DNA of 64,000 bases from Niastella koreensis GR20-10 (GTDB lineage Bacteria; Bacteroidota; Bacteroidia; Chitinophagales; Chitinophagaceae). Under the pieces are notes generated by a model that searched no databases, was not told where the DNA came from, and saw only the letters and a list, made by a program, of their open reading frames with translations. The position numbers were made by a program, and so were the translations under genes. Below, piece by piece: positions 43,654 through 51,820 of this stretch (its first letter is position 1; each line of letters opens with the position of its first letter). The stretch spans positions 310,001-374,000 of the forward strand of contig NC_016609.1 in assembly GCF_000246855.1 (NCBI RefSeq). The letters run 5' to 3'.

Positions 43654-44847
43654 TTACTTTCTTCCGGGATACTCTTTCAATGCCTGTTGTAAACAGTCCA
43701 TCGCTTTATTAAGATCATTTACATTTAATACATACGCCAGCCGCACTTCGTTTTTACCCAGTCCTGGAGTACCATAAAAACCACTCGCAGGGGCCAGCAT
43801 CAACGTTTGTCCGTTATAAGAGAACGATTCCAGCAACCATTGACAAAACACATCGGCATCGTCGATGGGTAAACGTGCCATGGCATAAAACGCACCACGC
43901 GGGTTGGGACAGGTAACGCCGGGCATATCGTTCAACCGCTTTACCAGCACATCGCGGCGTTTCTGGTATTCGGCTTTGGTCGCATCAAAATAATTGTCGG
44001 GCAGGTCAACGGCAGCCTCACCCAGGATCTGGGCAAATGAGGGCGGACTTAACCTTGCCTGGGCAAATTTCATCACGGCATCCAGCACCTGTTTATTTTT
44101 TGTTACCAGGGCTCCAATACGGCCGCCGCAGGCGCTGTATCGTTTGGAGATGGTATCCATCAGGATCACATTTTCTTCAATGCCTGCTAAATGCATGGCG
44201 CTTACATTTTCCCCGCCATAGCAAAATTCGCGGTAAGCTTCATCCGAGAACAGGTACAGATTGTGTTTCTGAACGATCTGTTTCAGCGTTTCCATTTCTT
44301 CCCGGCTGTATAAATAACCTGTGGGGTTATTGGGATTGCAAATAAGAATGGCTTTGGTTTTGGGTGTTACCAGTTCTTCAATGGCAGAAATAGGCGGTAA
44401 GGCAAAACCTTTATCTATATGTGAGGTTACAGGCACGACTTTAACGCCTGCAGCTACGGCAAAGCCATTATAATTGGCGTAGAAGGGTTCGGGGATAATT
44501 ACTTCATCACCTGGGTCCAAACAGGCCATAAAGCCAAATAAAATGGCTTCAGAGCCACCGGTTGTTACAATGATCTGGGTATGGTCTGCTTCAATCCCGT
44601 TCTTTTTATAATACTGTACCAGCTTGCGGCGGTAGCTTTCATTACCGGCGCTGTGGCTATATTCAAGTACTTTAAAATCGGCATGACGAACAGCATCCAG
44701 GATCGGCTCCGGCGTTTCAATATCGGGCTGGCCGATGTTCAGGTGATATACTTTTGTGCCCCGCTTTTTAGCTCCTTCAGCGAATGGCACCAGTTTACGT
44801 ATAGGTGATGGCGGCATCAGTTGGCCGCGACTACTAAGTGTTAGCAT
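43654..44847 (-). CDS. PLP-dependent class I/II aminotransferase (AspC-like)
   Basis: Start ATG 44847 gives 397 residues. It was preferred to 44880 because the promoter -7 box lies at 44852-44859 and the family N-terminus (LSSRGQLMPPSPIRKL) begins here. Fold type I landmarks: NPNNPTGYL, DEAYREF and the Schiff-base Lys in SKRYSACGGRIG, with the C-terminal Arg near VRLAYVLN. It probably transaminates aspartate, aromatic or related amino acids with 2-oxoglutarate; the exact substrate is not set. The mRNA may be leaderless. Confidence 0.92.
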   Translation of the reverse strand: MLTLSSRGQLMPPSPIRKLVPFAEGAKKRGTKVYHLNIGQPDIETPEPILDAVRHADFKVLEYSHSAGNESYRRKLVQYYKKNGIEADHTQIIVTTGGSEAILFGFMACLDPGDEVIIPEPFYANYNGFAVAAGVKVVPVTSHIDKGFALPPISAIEELVTPKTKAILICNPNNPTGYLYSREEMETLKQIVQKHNLYLFSDEAYREFCYGGENVSAMHLAGIEENVILMDTISKRYSACGGRIGALVTKNKQVLDAVMKFAQARLSPPSFAQILGEAAVDLPDNYFDATKAEYQKRRDVLVKRLNDMPGVTCPNPRGAFYAMARLPIDDADVFCQWLLESFSYNGQTLMLAPASGFYGTPGLGKNEVRLAYVLNVNDLNKAMDCLQQALKEYPGRK

Positions 44848-44851
44848 TTCG

Positions 44852-44882
44852 CAAATATAGGGTACTGGTTTTATGTTCAAAA
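44852..44882 (-). promoter_or_regulatory. Promoter of the aminotransferase gene
   Basis: On the minus strand TTTTG (44882-44878), 18 bp, then TATATTTG (44859-44852) match the Bacteroidota promoter. The -7 box ends only 4 nt before the ATG at 44847. Confidence 0.75.
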
Positions 44883-45010
44883 TGCTTTGTTTCTGGTTGA
44901 GAATGTGGTATTTACAAAAAATACTGTTCTGGTAGACTGGTTTATTTAATGCATGGTGACAGTCAACGGATTACATCCAGCACAAACAAGCATGGCGAAC
45001 AATGGGTTTT

Positions 45011-45044
45011 AAAAAAAAGTCCTCCCGGCATTTGCCGGGAGGAC
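45011..45044 (-). terminator. Terminator of the DUF1573 pair
   Basis: GTCCTCCCGGC (45019-45029) pairs perfectly with GCCGGGAGGAC (45034-45044) over ATTT; the minus strand ends TTTTTTTT. Confidence 0.92.
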
Positions 45045-45083
45045 CAGTTATTTATCGATTATTACTTTTCTACTTCAGAAAAA

Positions 45084-45524
45084 TTAACCTTTTTTAGTTT
45101 CTTTTTCGTAATTGGCGTAGTCTTCAGCTTTCAGCACTTCGCCAGTAATTTTCAATTCCAAAGGTTGGTCTACCCCGGCTACTTTTACATATATAGTTTT
45201 ATTAAAGGGGCCGGCGGCCGCCGCATTGAAACCGGCAGTGATTTTATCTTCTTTACCTTTTGCAACAGGAGCTTCAGGTTTTGTAGGGGTTGTGCAACCG
45301 CAGGAAGCAGTAGCTGATTCAATAACTACGGGTTTATCGGTAATATTAGAGAATGCGAATGCATATGTAACGGGTGTACCTTGTTTGATTTTGCCAAAGT
45401 CGTGCGTTACATCCTTAAACTTAACAAAGCTATCCGCCTTTTTAACAGTTGCAGGCGCCGCAGTCTGAGCAAATACACCAGCAGATAAGATCAATGCTGC
45501 AAATGCTAATACGAAACTTTTCAT
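45084..45524 (-). CDS. Exported DUF1573 protein (second of pair)
   Basis: A 146-residue protein with a signal peptide ending SAGVFAQ and a DUF1573 (Ig-like/ASPM-type) domain: DFGKIKQGTPVTYAFAF, the invariant SATASCGCTTP motif and GPFNKTIYV. The function of DUF1573 is unknown; it is abundant in Bacteroidota envelopes, and the CGC motif could bind metal or form disulfides. It lies 13 bp downstream of its paralogue at 45538 and shares the terminator. Confidence 0.9.
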   Translation of the reverse strand: MKSFVLAFAALILSAGVFAQTAAPATVKKADSFVKFKDVTHDFGKIKQGTPVTYAFAFSNITDKPVVIESATASCGCTTPTKPEAPVAKGKEDKITAGFNAAAAGPFNKTIYVKVAGVDQPLELKITGEVLKAEDYANYEKETKKG

Positions 45525-45537
45525 GTGTTTATGTTTT

Positions 45538-45993
45538 TTAATTGTTTTTCAATAACGATAAAGACGCATTCACGGGTGCCGAGGTTGCCGGACCTTTAAA
45601 AACGTTACCTGTAATCGTCAATGTCTTGAATTGGTGATTATTGTATGTAATGGTAATCGTTTTTGTGAACTGGCCTTCCGCTGCGGCATTGTAACCTACT
45701 TTAATGGTGCTGGTAGCGCCGGGTTGAATGGCGTCTTTGCTCCATTCAGGAGTAGTGCAACCGCAGGATGCCTGTACATTTTCCAGCATCAGGGGTTCTT
45801 TACCAGTGTTTACGAGCTCAAAGTTATGGGTAACAGGCCTTCCTTGTTGAATTTTTCCAAAGTCATAAGAGGTTTCCTTTAACTGAATAACCTCCACTGG
45901 TTTTGTTTCAACCGGCTTTGTATTTGCTGCCGTTTGAGCTTTGGTAACCAGCGTGACTGTTGCCAGGCAAACCAGTAAAAACAATCTCTTCAT
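45538..45993 (-). CDS. Exported DUF1573 protein (first of pair)
   Basis: A 151-residue paralogue of the next gene: signal peptide ending near VTKAQ, DFGKIQQGRPVTHNFEL, the motif NVQASCGCTTPEW, and GQFTKTITI. The two differ at about half of positions outside the motifs, so the duplication is old. It is the promoter-proximal gene of the pair. Confidence 0.9.
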   Translation of the reverse strand: MKRLFLLVCLATVTLVTKAQTAANTKPVETKPVEVIQLKETSYDFGKIQQGRPVTHNFELVNTGKEPLMLENVQASCGCTTPEWSKDAIQPGATSTIKVGYNAAAEGQFTKTITITYNNHQFKTLTITGNVFKGPATSAPVNASLSLLKNN

Positions 45994-46205
45994 ACGTACA
46001 AATTTTAAGGTTTTTGGTTGGTATTGGCTAAACTACACAATCTCCGGCTATTTCCGGGATAAAAAATGGTCCCTTTTTCTATCAATGGGAATAACTCATT
46101 CAACCATAACGTGTTCAAAATTACATTTTTAACGAGCTATTGACCAATTATTTTTTTGGCTTGTGACATTTTTTTAACAACCCCTCAAAATGGCATTAGA
46201 ATTAA

Positions 46206-46213
46206 TACTTTTG
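46206..46213 (+). promoter_or_regulatory. -7 box of the E1 gene
   Basis: TACTTTTG fits TAnnTTTG and ends 4 nt before the ATG at 46218, so transcription would start at or next to the initiation codon. No TTG was seen 19-21 bp further upstream. Confidence 0.5.
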
Positions 46214-46217
46214 TCGC

Positions 46218-48611
46218 ATGGAAAATAGCACTCACAATCAATCGCTTGCCGGCGAGAAGCTGTCTTTCGATAAATTTCGCGAAGAAGTATTAAATGACTA
46301 TCGCCTGGCCTGCGAAAGCCGGGAGGTTAGTTTGCTGGGTCGGAAAGAAGTACTTACCGGTAAAGCCAAGTTTGGCATTTTTGGTGATGGCAAAGAGATA
46401 GCGCAAATTGCGGCTTCCAAATTTTTCCAGCCCGGCGATTTCCTGTCGGGTTATTATCGCGATCAAACGTTTGCTTTTGCCACCGGCCAGGCCACCATTG
46501 AAGAATTCTTTTCACAACTGTATGCCGATCCTGATACGGCGAATGACCCCCATAGTGGCGGCAGGCAAATGAACGCTCATTTTGCCACTGCCATCGTTGA
46601 TAAGCAGGGGGAATGGCTTGACCTGGTTAACCGGAAAAACATTGCTGCCGGTTTGGCGCCTACTGCCGGACAAATGCCGCGTGCATTGGGTATGGCCCTG
46701 GCTTCCAAATTTTTCCGTCATTCAGATGTGCTGAAAGACCTGACTCACCTGAGCAACAACGGAAATGAGATCTGTTTCTGTACTATCGGCGATGCGTCTA
46801 CGTCTGAAGGGCACTTCTGGGAAGCCCTGAATGCTGCCGGTGTTATGCAAATACCGCTGGCTGTTTTTGTATGGGACGATGGATACGGTATTTCCGTTCC
46901 GCGCCGCTTGCAAACCATAAAAGGATCAATTTCTGAAGCCATGCGTGGTATGCAACGCAAGGATAATACCAATGGTTTTGATATATATAAAGTAAAAGCC
47001 TGGGATTATGCAGGCATGTGTGAAGTGTTTGAATCGGCCATCCGCCGCATGCGCGAAACACATATTCCTGCCTTGTTCCATGTGGAGGAAGTAACCCAAC
47101 CGCAAGGCCATTCCACTTCGGGCAGCCACGAACGGTATAAAACACCGGAGCGCCTGGCCTGGGAACGCGAATGGGATGGAAATAAAAAAATGCGGGAATG
47201 GCTGCTCGAAAATACCCTGGCCAGTGAAGAAGAGCTGGAAGAAATTGAGACCAGGGCCAAAGAATTGGTGCGTCAAAGTAAAGTGCGGGCCTGGGAAAAG
47301 TACATTTCACCTATCAGGCAGTTGGTAGCCCGGTGCATGGAAACGCTCGATTCCCTGATTGGGCATGGCGCTGATACCACCGGCGAAATAGCTGCTGCGA
47401 AAAATACTTTGGCCGCTAACCGCGAGCCATTGCGTAAAGATGTTATTCAGGCTTTACACAAAGCCATTCTGGCGGCTGGTGGTTCGCATTTGATCGCTGA
47501 AGCGAAAGAGTTCTACCAGCAATTGAAAAAAGAAGGGTACAAAACTTACGGTAGTTATTTGTACGATGAAAGTCCGAAGAGCCCGATGAAGATAACTACC
47601 ACGCCATTGGAATTTGCCCATGACGCACCCAGCATGAACGGGTATGAGATCCTGAATCATTATTTCGATGAACTGTTTGCCAGGAATCCTAAAGTGGTGG
47701 CCTTCGGCGAAGATGTGGGTAAGATTGGTGACGTGAACCAGGGTTTTTCCGGCTTACAGAATAAATACGGCGAGAACCGCATTTTCGATACTTCTATCCG
47801 CGAGTTAACCATCATTGGACAGGGAATAGGGCTGGCTTATCGCGGTCTGCGGCCCATAGCCGAAATTCAGTACATCGATTACATGTTATACGGTCTGCAA
47901 CAATTGAGCGATAATGCCTCTACCCTGTATTGGCGTACCAAAGGCCGTCAGGCTTGTCCGCTCATTGTACGTACACGTGGTCACCGCCTCGAAGGCATCT
48001 GGCACAGTGGTTCACCCATGGGTATGATGCTGCATTCGCTGCGTGGGATGCATATTTGTGTTCCGCGTAACATGGTGCAGGCGGCAGGTATGTATAATAC
48101 CTTATTATCAGGTAACGATCCCGGTATTGTAGTGGAATGTTTGAATGGCTACCGGTTGAAAGAAAAATTACCAAGCAATATTGTTGATTATAAAGTAGCG
48201 CTGGGTGTACCTGAAGTTATTCGTGAGGGTACCGATATTACCATTGTTTCCTACGGCAGTGTGCTGCGCATCATTAGTGAAGCGGCTGAGATCCTGGAAA
48301 ACGCTGATATCAGTTGCGAGATCATCGACGTGCAAACGCTGTTGCCATTCGATGTGAACCATCTTATTCTGGACTCACTGAAAAAGACCAATCGCATTGT
48401 GTTTGTTGATGAAGACGTGCCTGGTGGCGCTGCGGGTTATATGTACAACAAAGTACTGGAAGAGCAGGGCGGTTATCGCTGGCTCGATGTGTCGCCCCGC
48501 ACCATTACCAGTCAGGCGCACAGGCCCAGTTACGGCAGCGATGGCGATTACTTCAGCAAACCAAACGTAGAGCAGATTGTTGATGTGATCCAGGAGATGA
48601 TGAGTGAATAG
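46218..48611 (+). CDS. Fused 2-oxoacid dehydrogenase E1 alpha-beta
   Basis: A 797-residue fusion. Residues 1 to about 330 are the E1-alpha part with PGDFLSGYYRDQT and the thiamine diphosphate motif GDASTSEGHFWEALN. Residues of about 475-797 are E1-beta, with VVAFGEDVGKIGDVNQG, DTSIRELTIIGQGIGLAY and VVECLNGYRLKE. It catalyses the decarboxylating first step of a branched-chain or other 2-oxoacid dehydrogenase complex. The E2 and E3 genes are not in the window. Single-chain E1 is common in Bacteroidota. Confidence 0.92.
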   Translation: MENSTHNQSLAGEKLSFDKFREEVLNDYRLACESREVSLLGRKEVLTGKAKFGIFGDGKEIAQIAASKFFQPGDFLSGYYRDQTFAFATGQATIEEFFSQLYADPDTANDPHSGGRQMNAHFATAIVDKQGEWLDLVNRKNIAAGLAPTAGQMPRALGMALASKFFRHSDVLKDLTHLSNNGNEICFCTIGDASTSEGHFWEALNAAGVMQIPLAVFVWDDGYGISVPRRLQTIKGSISEAMRGMQRKDNTNGFDIYKVKAWDYAGMCEVFESAIRRMRETHIPALFHVEEVTQPQGHSTSGSHERYKTPERLAWEREWDGNKKMREWLLENTLASEEELEEIETRAKELVRQSKVRAWEKYISPIRQLVARCMETLDSLIGHGADTTGEIAAAKNTLAANREPLRKDVIQALHKAILAAGGSHLIAEAKEFYQQLKKEGYKTYGSYLYDESPKSPMKITTTPLEFAHDAPSMNGYEILNHYFDELFARNPKVVAFGEDVGKIGDVNQGFSGLQNKYGENRIFDTSIRELTIIGQGIGLAYRGLRPIAEIQYIDYMLYGLQQLSDNASTLYWRTKGRQACPLIVRTRGHRLEGIWHSGSPMGMMLHSLRGMHICVPRNMVQAAGMYNTLLSGNDPGIVVECLNGYRLKEKLPSNIVDYKVALGVPEVIREGTDITIVSYGSVLRIISEAAEILENADISCEIIDVQTLLPFDVNHLILDSLKKTNRIVFVDEDVPGGAAGYMYNKVLEEQGGYRWLDVSPRTITSQAHRPSYGSDGDYFSKPNVEQIVDVIQEMMSE

Positions 48612-48612
48612 T

Positions 48613-48630
48613 CAATAGCCAATAGGCAAA
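48613..48630. repeat. Left arm of inverted repeat flanking a pseudogene
   Basis: CAATAGCCAATAGGCAAA matches the reverse complement of 48836-48853 at 16 of 18 positions. Related AATAGnCAATTG elements occur at 49995-50042 and 58505-58540. Confidence 0.65.
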
Positions 48631-48670
48631 GGGGTCTGGTTAGTCGGTTTATGTTAATAAACGGCTAACT

Positions 48671-48827
48671 ATGGCAGTAAAAAACTTTAGAGAAACAAGA
48701 GTATATAAATTAGCCTTTGATTGCTTGCAAATACATAAGTCAGGAAAAATTTAAAGCATTATTACATAAAAATCAAGAAACAGGCAGGCTTTTAGGTCAT
48801 ATGATTAACAATCCCCATAAATACTAA
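48671..48827 (+). pseudogene. Internally deleted four-helix-bundle (23S IVS-like) gene
   Basis: The N-terminus MAVKNFRETRVYKLAFD is typical of the four-helix-bundle/23S rRNA intervening-sequence protein family (about 120 residues). It stops at TAA 48752-48754 after 27 residues. In another frame the text KALLHKNQETGRLLGHM to NNPHKY matches the family C-terminus and ends at 48827. The centre is missing and the frame is shifted. Imperfect inverted repeats flank it. Confidence 0.7.
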
Positions 48828-48835
48828 TTGTATTT

Positions 48836-48853
48836 TTTGTCTATTGCCTATTG
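48836..48853. repeat. Right arm of inverted repeat flanking a pseudogene
   Basis: TTTGTCTATTGCCTATTG is the partner of 48613-48630 (16 of 18 positions complementary). Confidence 0.65.
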
Positions 48854-48891
48854 TCAATTGCCTATTTTGAATTGTCCAATGCCCTTTTGCT

Positions 48892-49683
48892 ATGAAACTA
48901 ACCCTTTACCAAATTGATGCCTTCACAAATCACCTGTTCGGAGGTAACCCGGCAGCCGTTATTCCATTGGAAGAATGGATCAGTGATAGCCTGATGCAGC
49001 GACTGGCTATGGAGAATAACCTGAGCGAAACTGTTTTCTTTGTGCCCTCAAAGAAACCGGATGCCGATTTTGAGATCCGTTGGTTTACTCCGGTATCGGA
49101 GATCAATCTGTGCGGACATGCCACCCTGGCTTCCGCCTTTGTTTTATACCATGTAATGGGCTATGGTTTCCCGGCTATCCGTTTTCAGTCAAAAAGCGGC
49201 ATCCTGGTGGTAACCAAAAATTTCGACAGGATCAGTATGGACTTCCCCGCCTGGAAACCGGAACCGCTTGCCGATGTGCCGGCCGAATTAGCGACTGCCC
49301 TCGGCAACCTTACCATCACCAGCGTGTATAAATACCGCGATTACCTGGTTGAAGTGGCCGATGAGAACATGGTTCAATTGTGCCAGCCTGATTTTACCTT
49401 ATTAAAAAAGCTGGGGCATAAAGTGATCCTCACTGCTAAAGGAAGCAAGGCTGATTTTGTATCGAGGTTCTTTGCACCAACCGTAGGTGTTGATGAAGAT
49501 CCGGTAACCGGGTCGGCTCATTCGCAACTGATACCTTACTGGTCAGAAAAACTGGGTAAAAAATCGATGTACGCCAAACAGCTGTCGAAACGTGGTGGCG
49601 ACTTGTGGGTTGAATACCTGGGCGACCGGGTAACCATCGCCGGTCAGTGCGTATTCTTTATGAAAGGCGAAATTGATTTATAA
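48892..49683 (+). CDS. PhzF family isomerase
   Basis: A 263-residue protein with the PhzF layout: IDAFTNHLFGGNPAAVI, the catalytic Glu in NLSETVFF, NLCGHATLASAFVL and GVDEDPVTGSAHSQL. Two tandem pseudo-symmetric halves make the usual fold, slightly shorter than the 280-residue norm. Relatives isomerise or epimerise small acids; despite the name there is no phenazine cluster here. The next small membrane gene starts 12 bp downstream. Confidence 0.92.
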   Translation: MKLTLYQIDAFTNHLFGGNPAAVIPLEEWISDSLMQRLAMENNLSETVFFVPSKKPDADFEIRWFTPVSEINLCGHATLASAFVLYHVMGYGFPAIRFQSKSGILVVTKNFDRISMDFPAWKPEPLADVPAELATALGNLTITSVYKYRDYLVEVADENMVQLCQPDFTLLKKLGHKVILTAKGSKADFVSRFFAPTVGVDEDPVTGSAHSQLIPYWSEKLGKKSMYAKQLSKRGGDLWVEYLGDRVTIAGQCVFFMKGEIDL

Positions 49684-49695
49684 ATATTATTATTT

Positions 49696-50007
49696 GTGCT
49701 AACAGCTACCGAAAAACGATTTATAAAATATTGGGAAGATCAGCGACAGGGTGGCAGGGTAAAATATTCCCTGTTATATATTATTACTGGTTCGTTTGTG
49801 GCCACCCTGGTGCTTTCTTTTTTATCGATGATGGTGGGAATAGATCTGCCAACCAACCTCGTGCTGATCGCTGTTGGAAGTTTTTGTATAGTTACCATCG
49901 CTACCCTGTTCAGCTGGTGGCATAATGAAAAGAAATTTAAGAAGATCATTCAGCGGGAGATCAGGGAAGGGATAAAACGGGATGAATCAATGGACAATAG
50001 CCAATAG
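49696..50007 (+). CDS. Small two-helix membrane protein of unknown function
   Basis: A 103-residue protein, probably starting at GTG 49696, with two hydrophobic helices (SLLYIITGSFVATLVLSFLS and VLIAVGSFCIVTIATLF) and basic, highly charged ends. No family was recognised. It follows the PhzF gene by 12 bp and was probably cotranscribed with it. No ATG is available near the start. Confidence 0.6.
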   Translation: MLTATEKRFIKYWEDQRQGGRVKYSLLYIITGSFVATLVLSFLSMMVGIDLPTNLVLIAVGSFCIVTIATLFSWWHNEKKFKKIIQREIREGIKRDESMDNSQ

Positions 50008-50042
50008 CCAAGAAGAGCTTTGCCAATTGTCTATTGCCTATT
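49995..50042 (+). terminator. Hairpin of the AATAGCCAAT family after the small membrane gene
   Basis: CAATAGCCAATAGCCAA and TTGTCTATTGCCTATT pair imperfectly around a short loop. The stem overlaps the end of the gene and is followed by only a weak T-run. Confidence 0.5.
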
Positions 50043-50065
50043 AAAGCTACTTAGCACTCCAATAG

Positions 50066-50476
50066 TCATTCAAGAAATCTATCTTTTTCTTCAATACTTG
50101 GTATTTGGCAGGCGTCCTTCTTTCCAAATAGTTTATAGCGGTTGGTGGCAATGAGTTTATACAGGCCATCGCGAATAGGCTGGGGCACGTAAATAAACAC
50201 ATACAACAATTGCCAGCCACGCCCCAGGTACCGTAACATCCGCAACACGGCTGTAGAACGGGTGTATAAAACATTTCCTTCAATCAACATAAAAGAATGG
50301 AACTGGTCGGCAGGCAGGTGATATTTTCGCAGGTATTCCTGGCCGGTTTTCCCCTGCAATGACCCAAAGAGGAATCGCTTTTTCTTATCTCTTTTTAAAA
50401 GAAACTGCACCGTTCCGCTGCATAAATTACATACCCCATCAAAGAGTATTATATATTTCGATTTGATTCCGGACAT
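50066..50476 (-). CDS. DCC family thiol-disulfide oxidoreductase-like protein (DUF393)
   Basis: From ATG 50476 (MSGIKSKY) the product has 136 residues; an upstream ATG at 50485 is also possible. The DCC signature is FDGVCNLCSGTVQF with C16-x-x-C19, followed by FGSLQG and a LDRIVL-like helix region. It is a predicted thioredoxin-fold protein of unknown role. It is an isolated leftward gene; its start borders array D. Confidence 0.88.
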   Translation of the reverse strand: MSGIKSKYIILFDGVCNLCSGTVQFLLKRDKKKRFLFGSLQGKTGQEYLRKYHLPADQFHSFMLIEGNVLYTRSTAVLRMLRYLGRGWQLLYVFIYVPQPIRDGLYKLIATNRYKLFGKKDACQIPSIEEKDRFLE

Positions 50477-50521
50477 GAGGATCAAAATTACGGGTCATTC
50501 TGTAAATTATTTTCATCGTGT

Positions 50522-50836
50522 TTTCAGTTTAAAACGATGCGCCACCAACTGAAAACACCCCATTTTCAGTTAGAAACAACAGCGGAATAACTGAAATCAC
50601 CCCGTTTTCAGTTTAAAACAGTGCGCTATCAACTGAAATCACCCTGTTTTCAGTTGAAAACAACAGCGGAATAACTGAAAACACCCCGTTTTCAGTTTAA
50701 AACAGTGCGCTATCAACTGAAATCACCCTGTTTTCAGTTGAAAACAACAGCGGAATAACTGAAAACACCCCGTTTTCAGTTAGAAATGATACCGCACCAA
50801 CTGAAATCACCTCATTTTAAATTAAAAACCATCCGG
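50522..50836. repeat. 21-bp-phase array D (15 units, alternating TTTCAGTT / AACTGAAA)
   Basis: TTTCAGTT-type and AACTGAAA-type octamers alternate; each pair spans exactly 42 bp, i.e. 15 units of 21 bp starting at 50522. In the frame from 50522 the units read Phe/His/Tyr-Gln-Leu/Phe-Lys-Thr/Ser-x-x (FQLKTTA, YQLKSPC, HQLKTPH), with TAA in place of Gln in three units. Gln-Leu is written CAGTTG or CAACTG, which are reverse complements. The array lies between the DCC gene start and the YebC gene end. Confidence 0.88.
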
Positions 50837-50850
50837 TGCCGGATAAAACA

Positions 50851-50876
50851 AAGCCCCGACGATACTGTCAGGGCTT
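50851..50876 (-). terminator. Terminator of the YebC-type gene
   Basis: AAGCCCCGAC and GTCAGGGCTT form a stem around GATACT with one mismatch; the minus strand ends TTTGTTTT. Confidence 0.8.
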
Positions 50877-50900
50877 ACATATTGTGATGAACCGTAACAA

Positions 50901-51623
50901 TTACTGCAGGTTATGAAATACCTTCTGCACGTCGTCGTCCTGTTCAATTTTATCAACCAGTTTCAACACTTCCTGGGCTGCTTCTTCACCCAATTGCACC
51001 GTGGTGCCGGGGATCCACTCTACCTCAGCGCTGATTGGCGTAATATTTTTTTCTTCCAGCGCTTTTTGCATGTTGCCGAAGTCGTTGAAAGCCACGCGGA
51101 TCACCAGTACGGGTTCCCCGTTTTCGCCAGTGCCTTCACCCATTTCTTCCAAACCTGCATCGATGAGTTCCAGTTCCAGGTCGTCCTGGCTCAGGCCTTC
51201 CGGTTTCAGTTTGAAAACACCCATTTTTTTGAACTGGAAGCTTACGCTGCCGCTGTTACCCAGGGTGCCGTTTCCTTTATTGAAAATAGCCTTTAAGTTG
51301 GCTACGGTGCGCACGTGGTTATCGGTAGCGGTTTCTACCAGAATGGCTACGCCGTTGGGTCCGTATCCTTCGTACAGGATCTCGTCAAAATTCTCCATTT
51401 CCTTACCAGAGGCCCGCTTGATGGCTGCTTCCACGCGGTCTTTTGGCATGTTCACGCTCTTGGCGTTCTGAAAACAACGCCTGAGGGCCGGGTTGGTACT
51501 GGGATCGGGGCCACCGGCTTTTACTGCAATGGCAATTTCCTTTCCAATACGGGTAAATTGTTTGGCCATCCGGTCCCACCGGGCAAACATCGTGTGTTTA
51601 CGTACTTCAAATATGCGACCCAT
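50901..51623 (-). CDS. yebC: YebC/PmpR family DNA-binding or translation-associated protein
   Basis: A 240-residue protein beginning [21 protein letters not shown], with [19 protein letters not shown] text, [32 protein letters not shown] and the C-terminal acidic strands. YebC proteins bind DNA as regulators, and recent work ties relatives to translation of proline-rich stretches. A TATTTTTG -7 box and GGGGTGC tail lie about 120 nt upstream. Confidence 0.93.
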   Translation of the reverse strand: MGRIFEVRKHTMFARWDRMAKQFTRIGKEIAIAVKAGGPDPSTNPALRRCFQNAKSVNMPKDRVEAAIKRASGKEMENFDEILYEGYGPNGVAILVETATDNHVRTVANLKAIFNKGNGTLGNSGSVSFQFKKMGVFKLKPEGLSQDDLELELIDAGLEEMGEGTGENGEPVLVIRVAFNDFGNMQKALEEKNITPISAEVEWIPGTTVQLGEEAAQEVLKLVDKIEQDDDVQKVFHNLQ

Positions 51624-51743
51624 ATACTCTTTATGGTTTATTTATTGTCTGTGATTGTTTCCGGATACCAGTTTCCAGTTGCAGGGTAAATCCAGGGTTT
51701 TTGCTTTCAGCTTATAGCTTGCAGCTGTTTTCCCATTGGGGTG

Positions 51744-51751
51744 CAAAAATA
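51744..51751 (-). promoter_or_regulatory. -7 box upstream of yebC
   Basis: The minus strand reads TATTTTTGCACCCC, identical over 14 bases to the sequence upstream of tRNA-Met at 32653. Confidence 0.5.
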
Positions 51752-51765
51752 CTGTAATTCAAACA

Positions 51766-51791
51766 AAACCCCGACGGTACCGCCGGGGTTT
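51766..51791. terminator. Terminator of the APC permease gene
   Basis: AAACCCCGACGG and CCGCCGGGGTTT pair around TA with one G-T pair. T-runs exist on both sides (minus: TTTTGTTTG). Confidence 0.85.
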
Positions 51792-51820
51792 GTTTTATAA
51801 CGAGATATGAAAAATATTAC

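Noticed and set aside
46843..47310. 155-codon leftward reading frame inside the E1 gene
   Set aside because: Antisense shadow; the E1 frame has complete motifs through this stretch.
48613..48853. Insertion sequence
   Set aside because: Flanking inverted repeats are imperfect and the enclosed remnant is a four-helix-bundle gene, not a transposase. No target duplication is visible.
50522..50836. CRISPR array or multiple terminators
   Set aside because: The repeating cores are only about 8 bp, every step is 21 bp, and no T-runs follow the hairpins.
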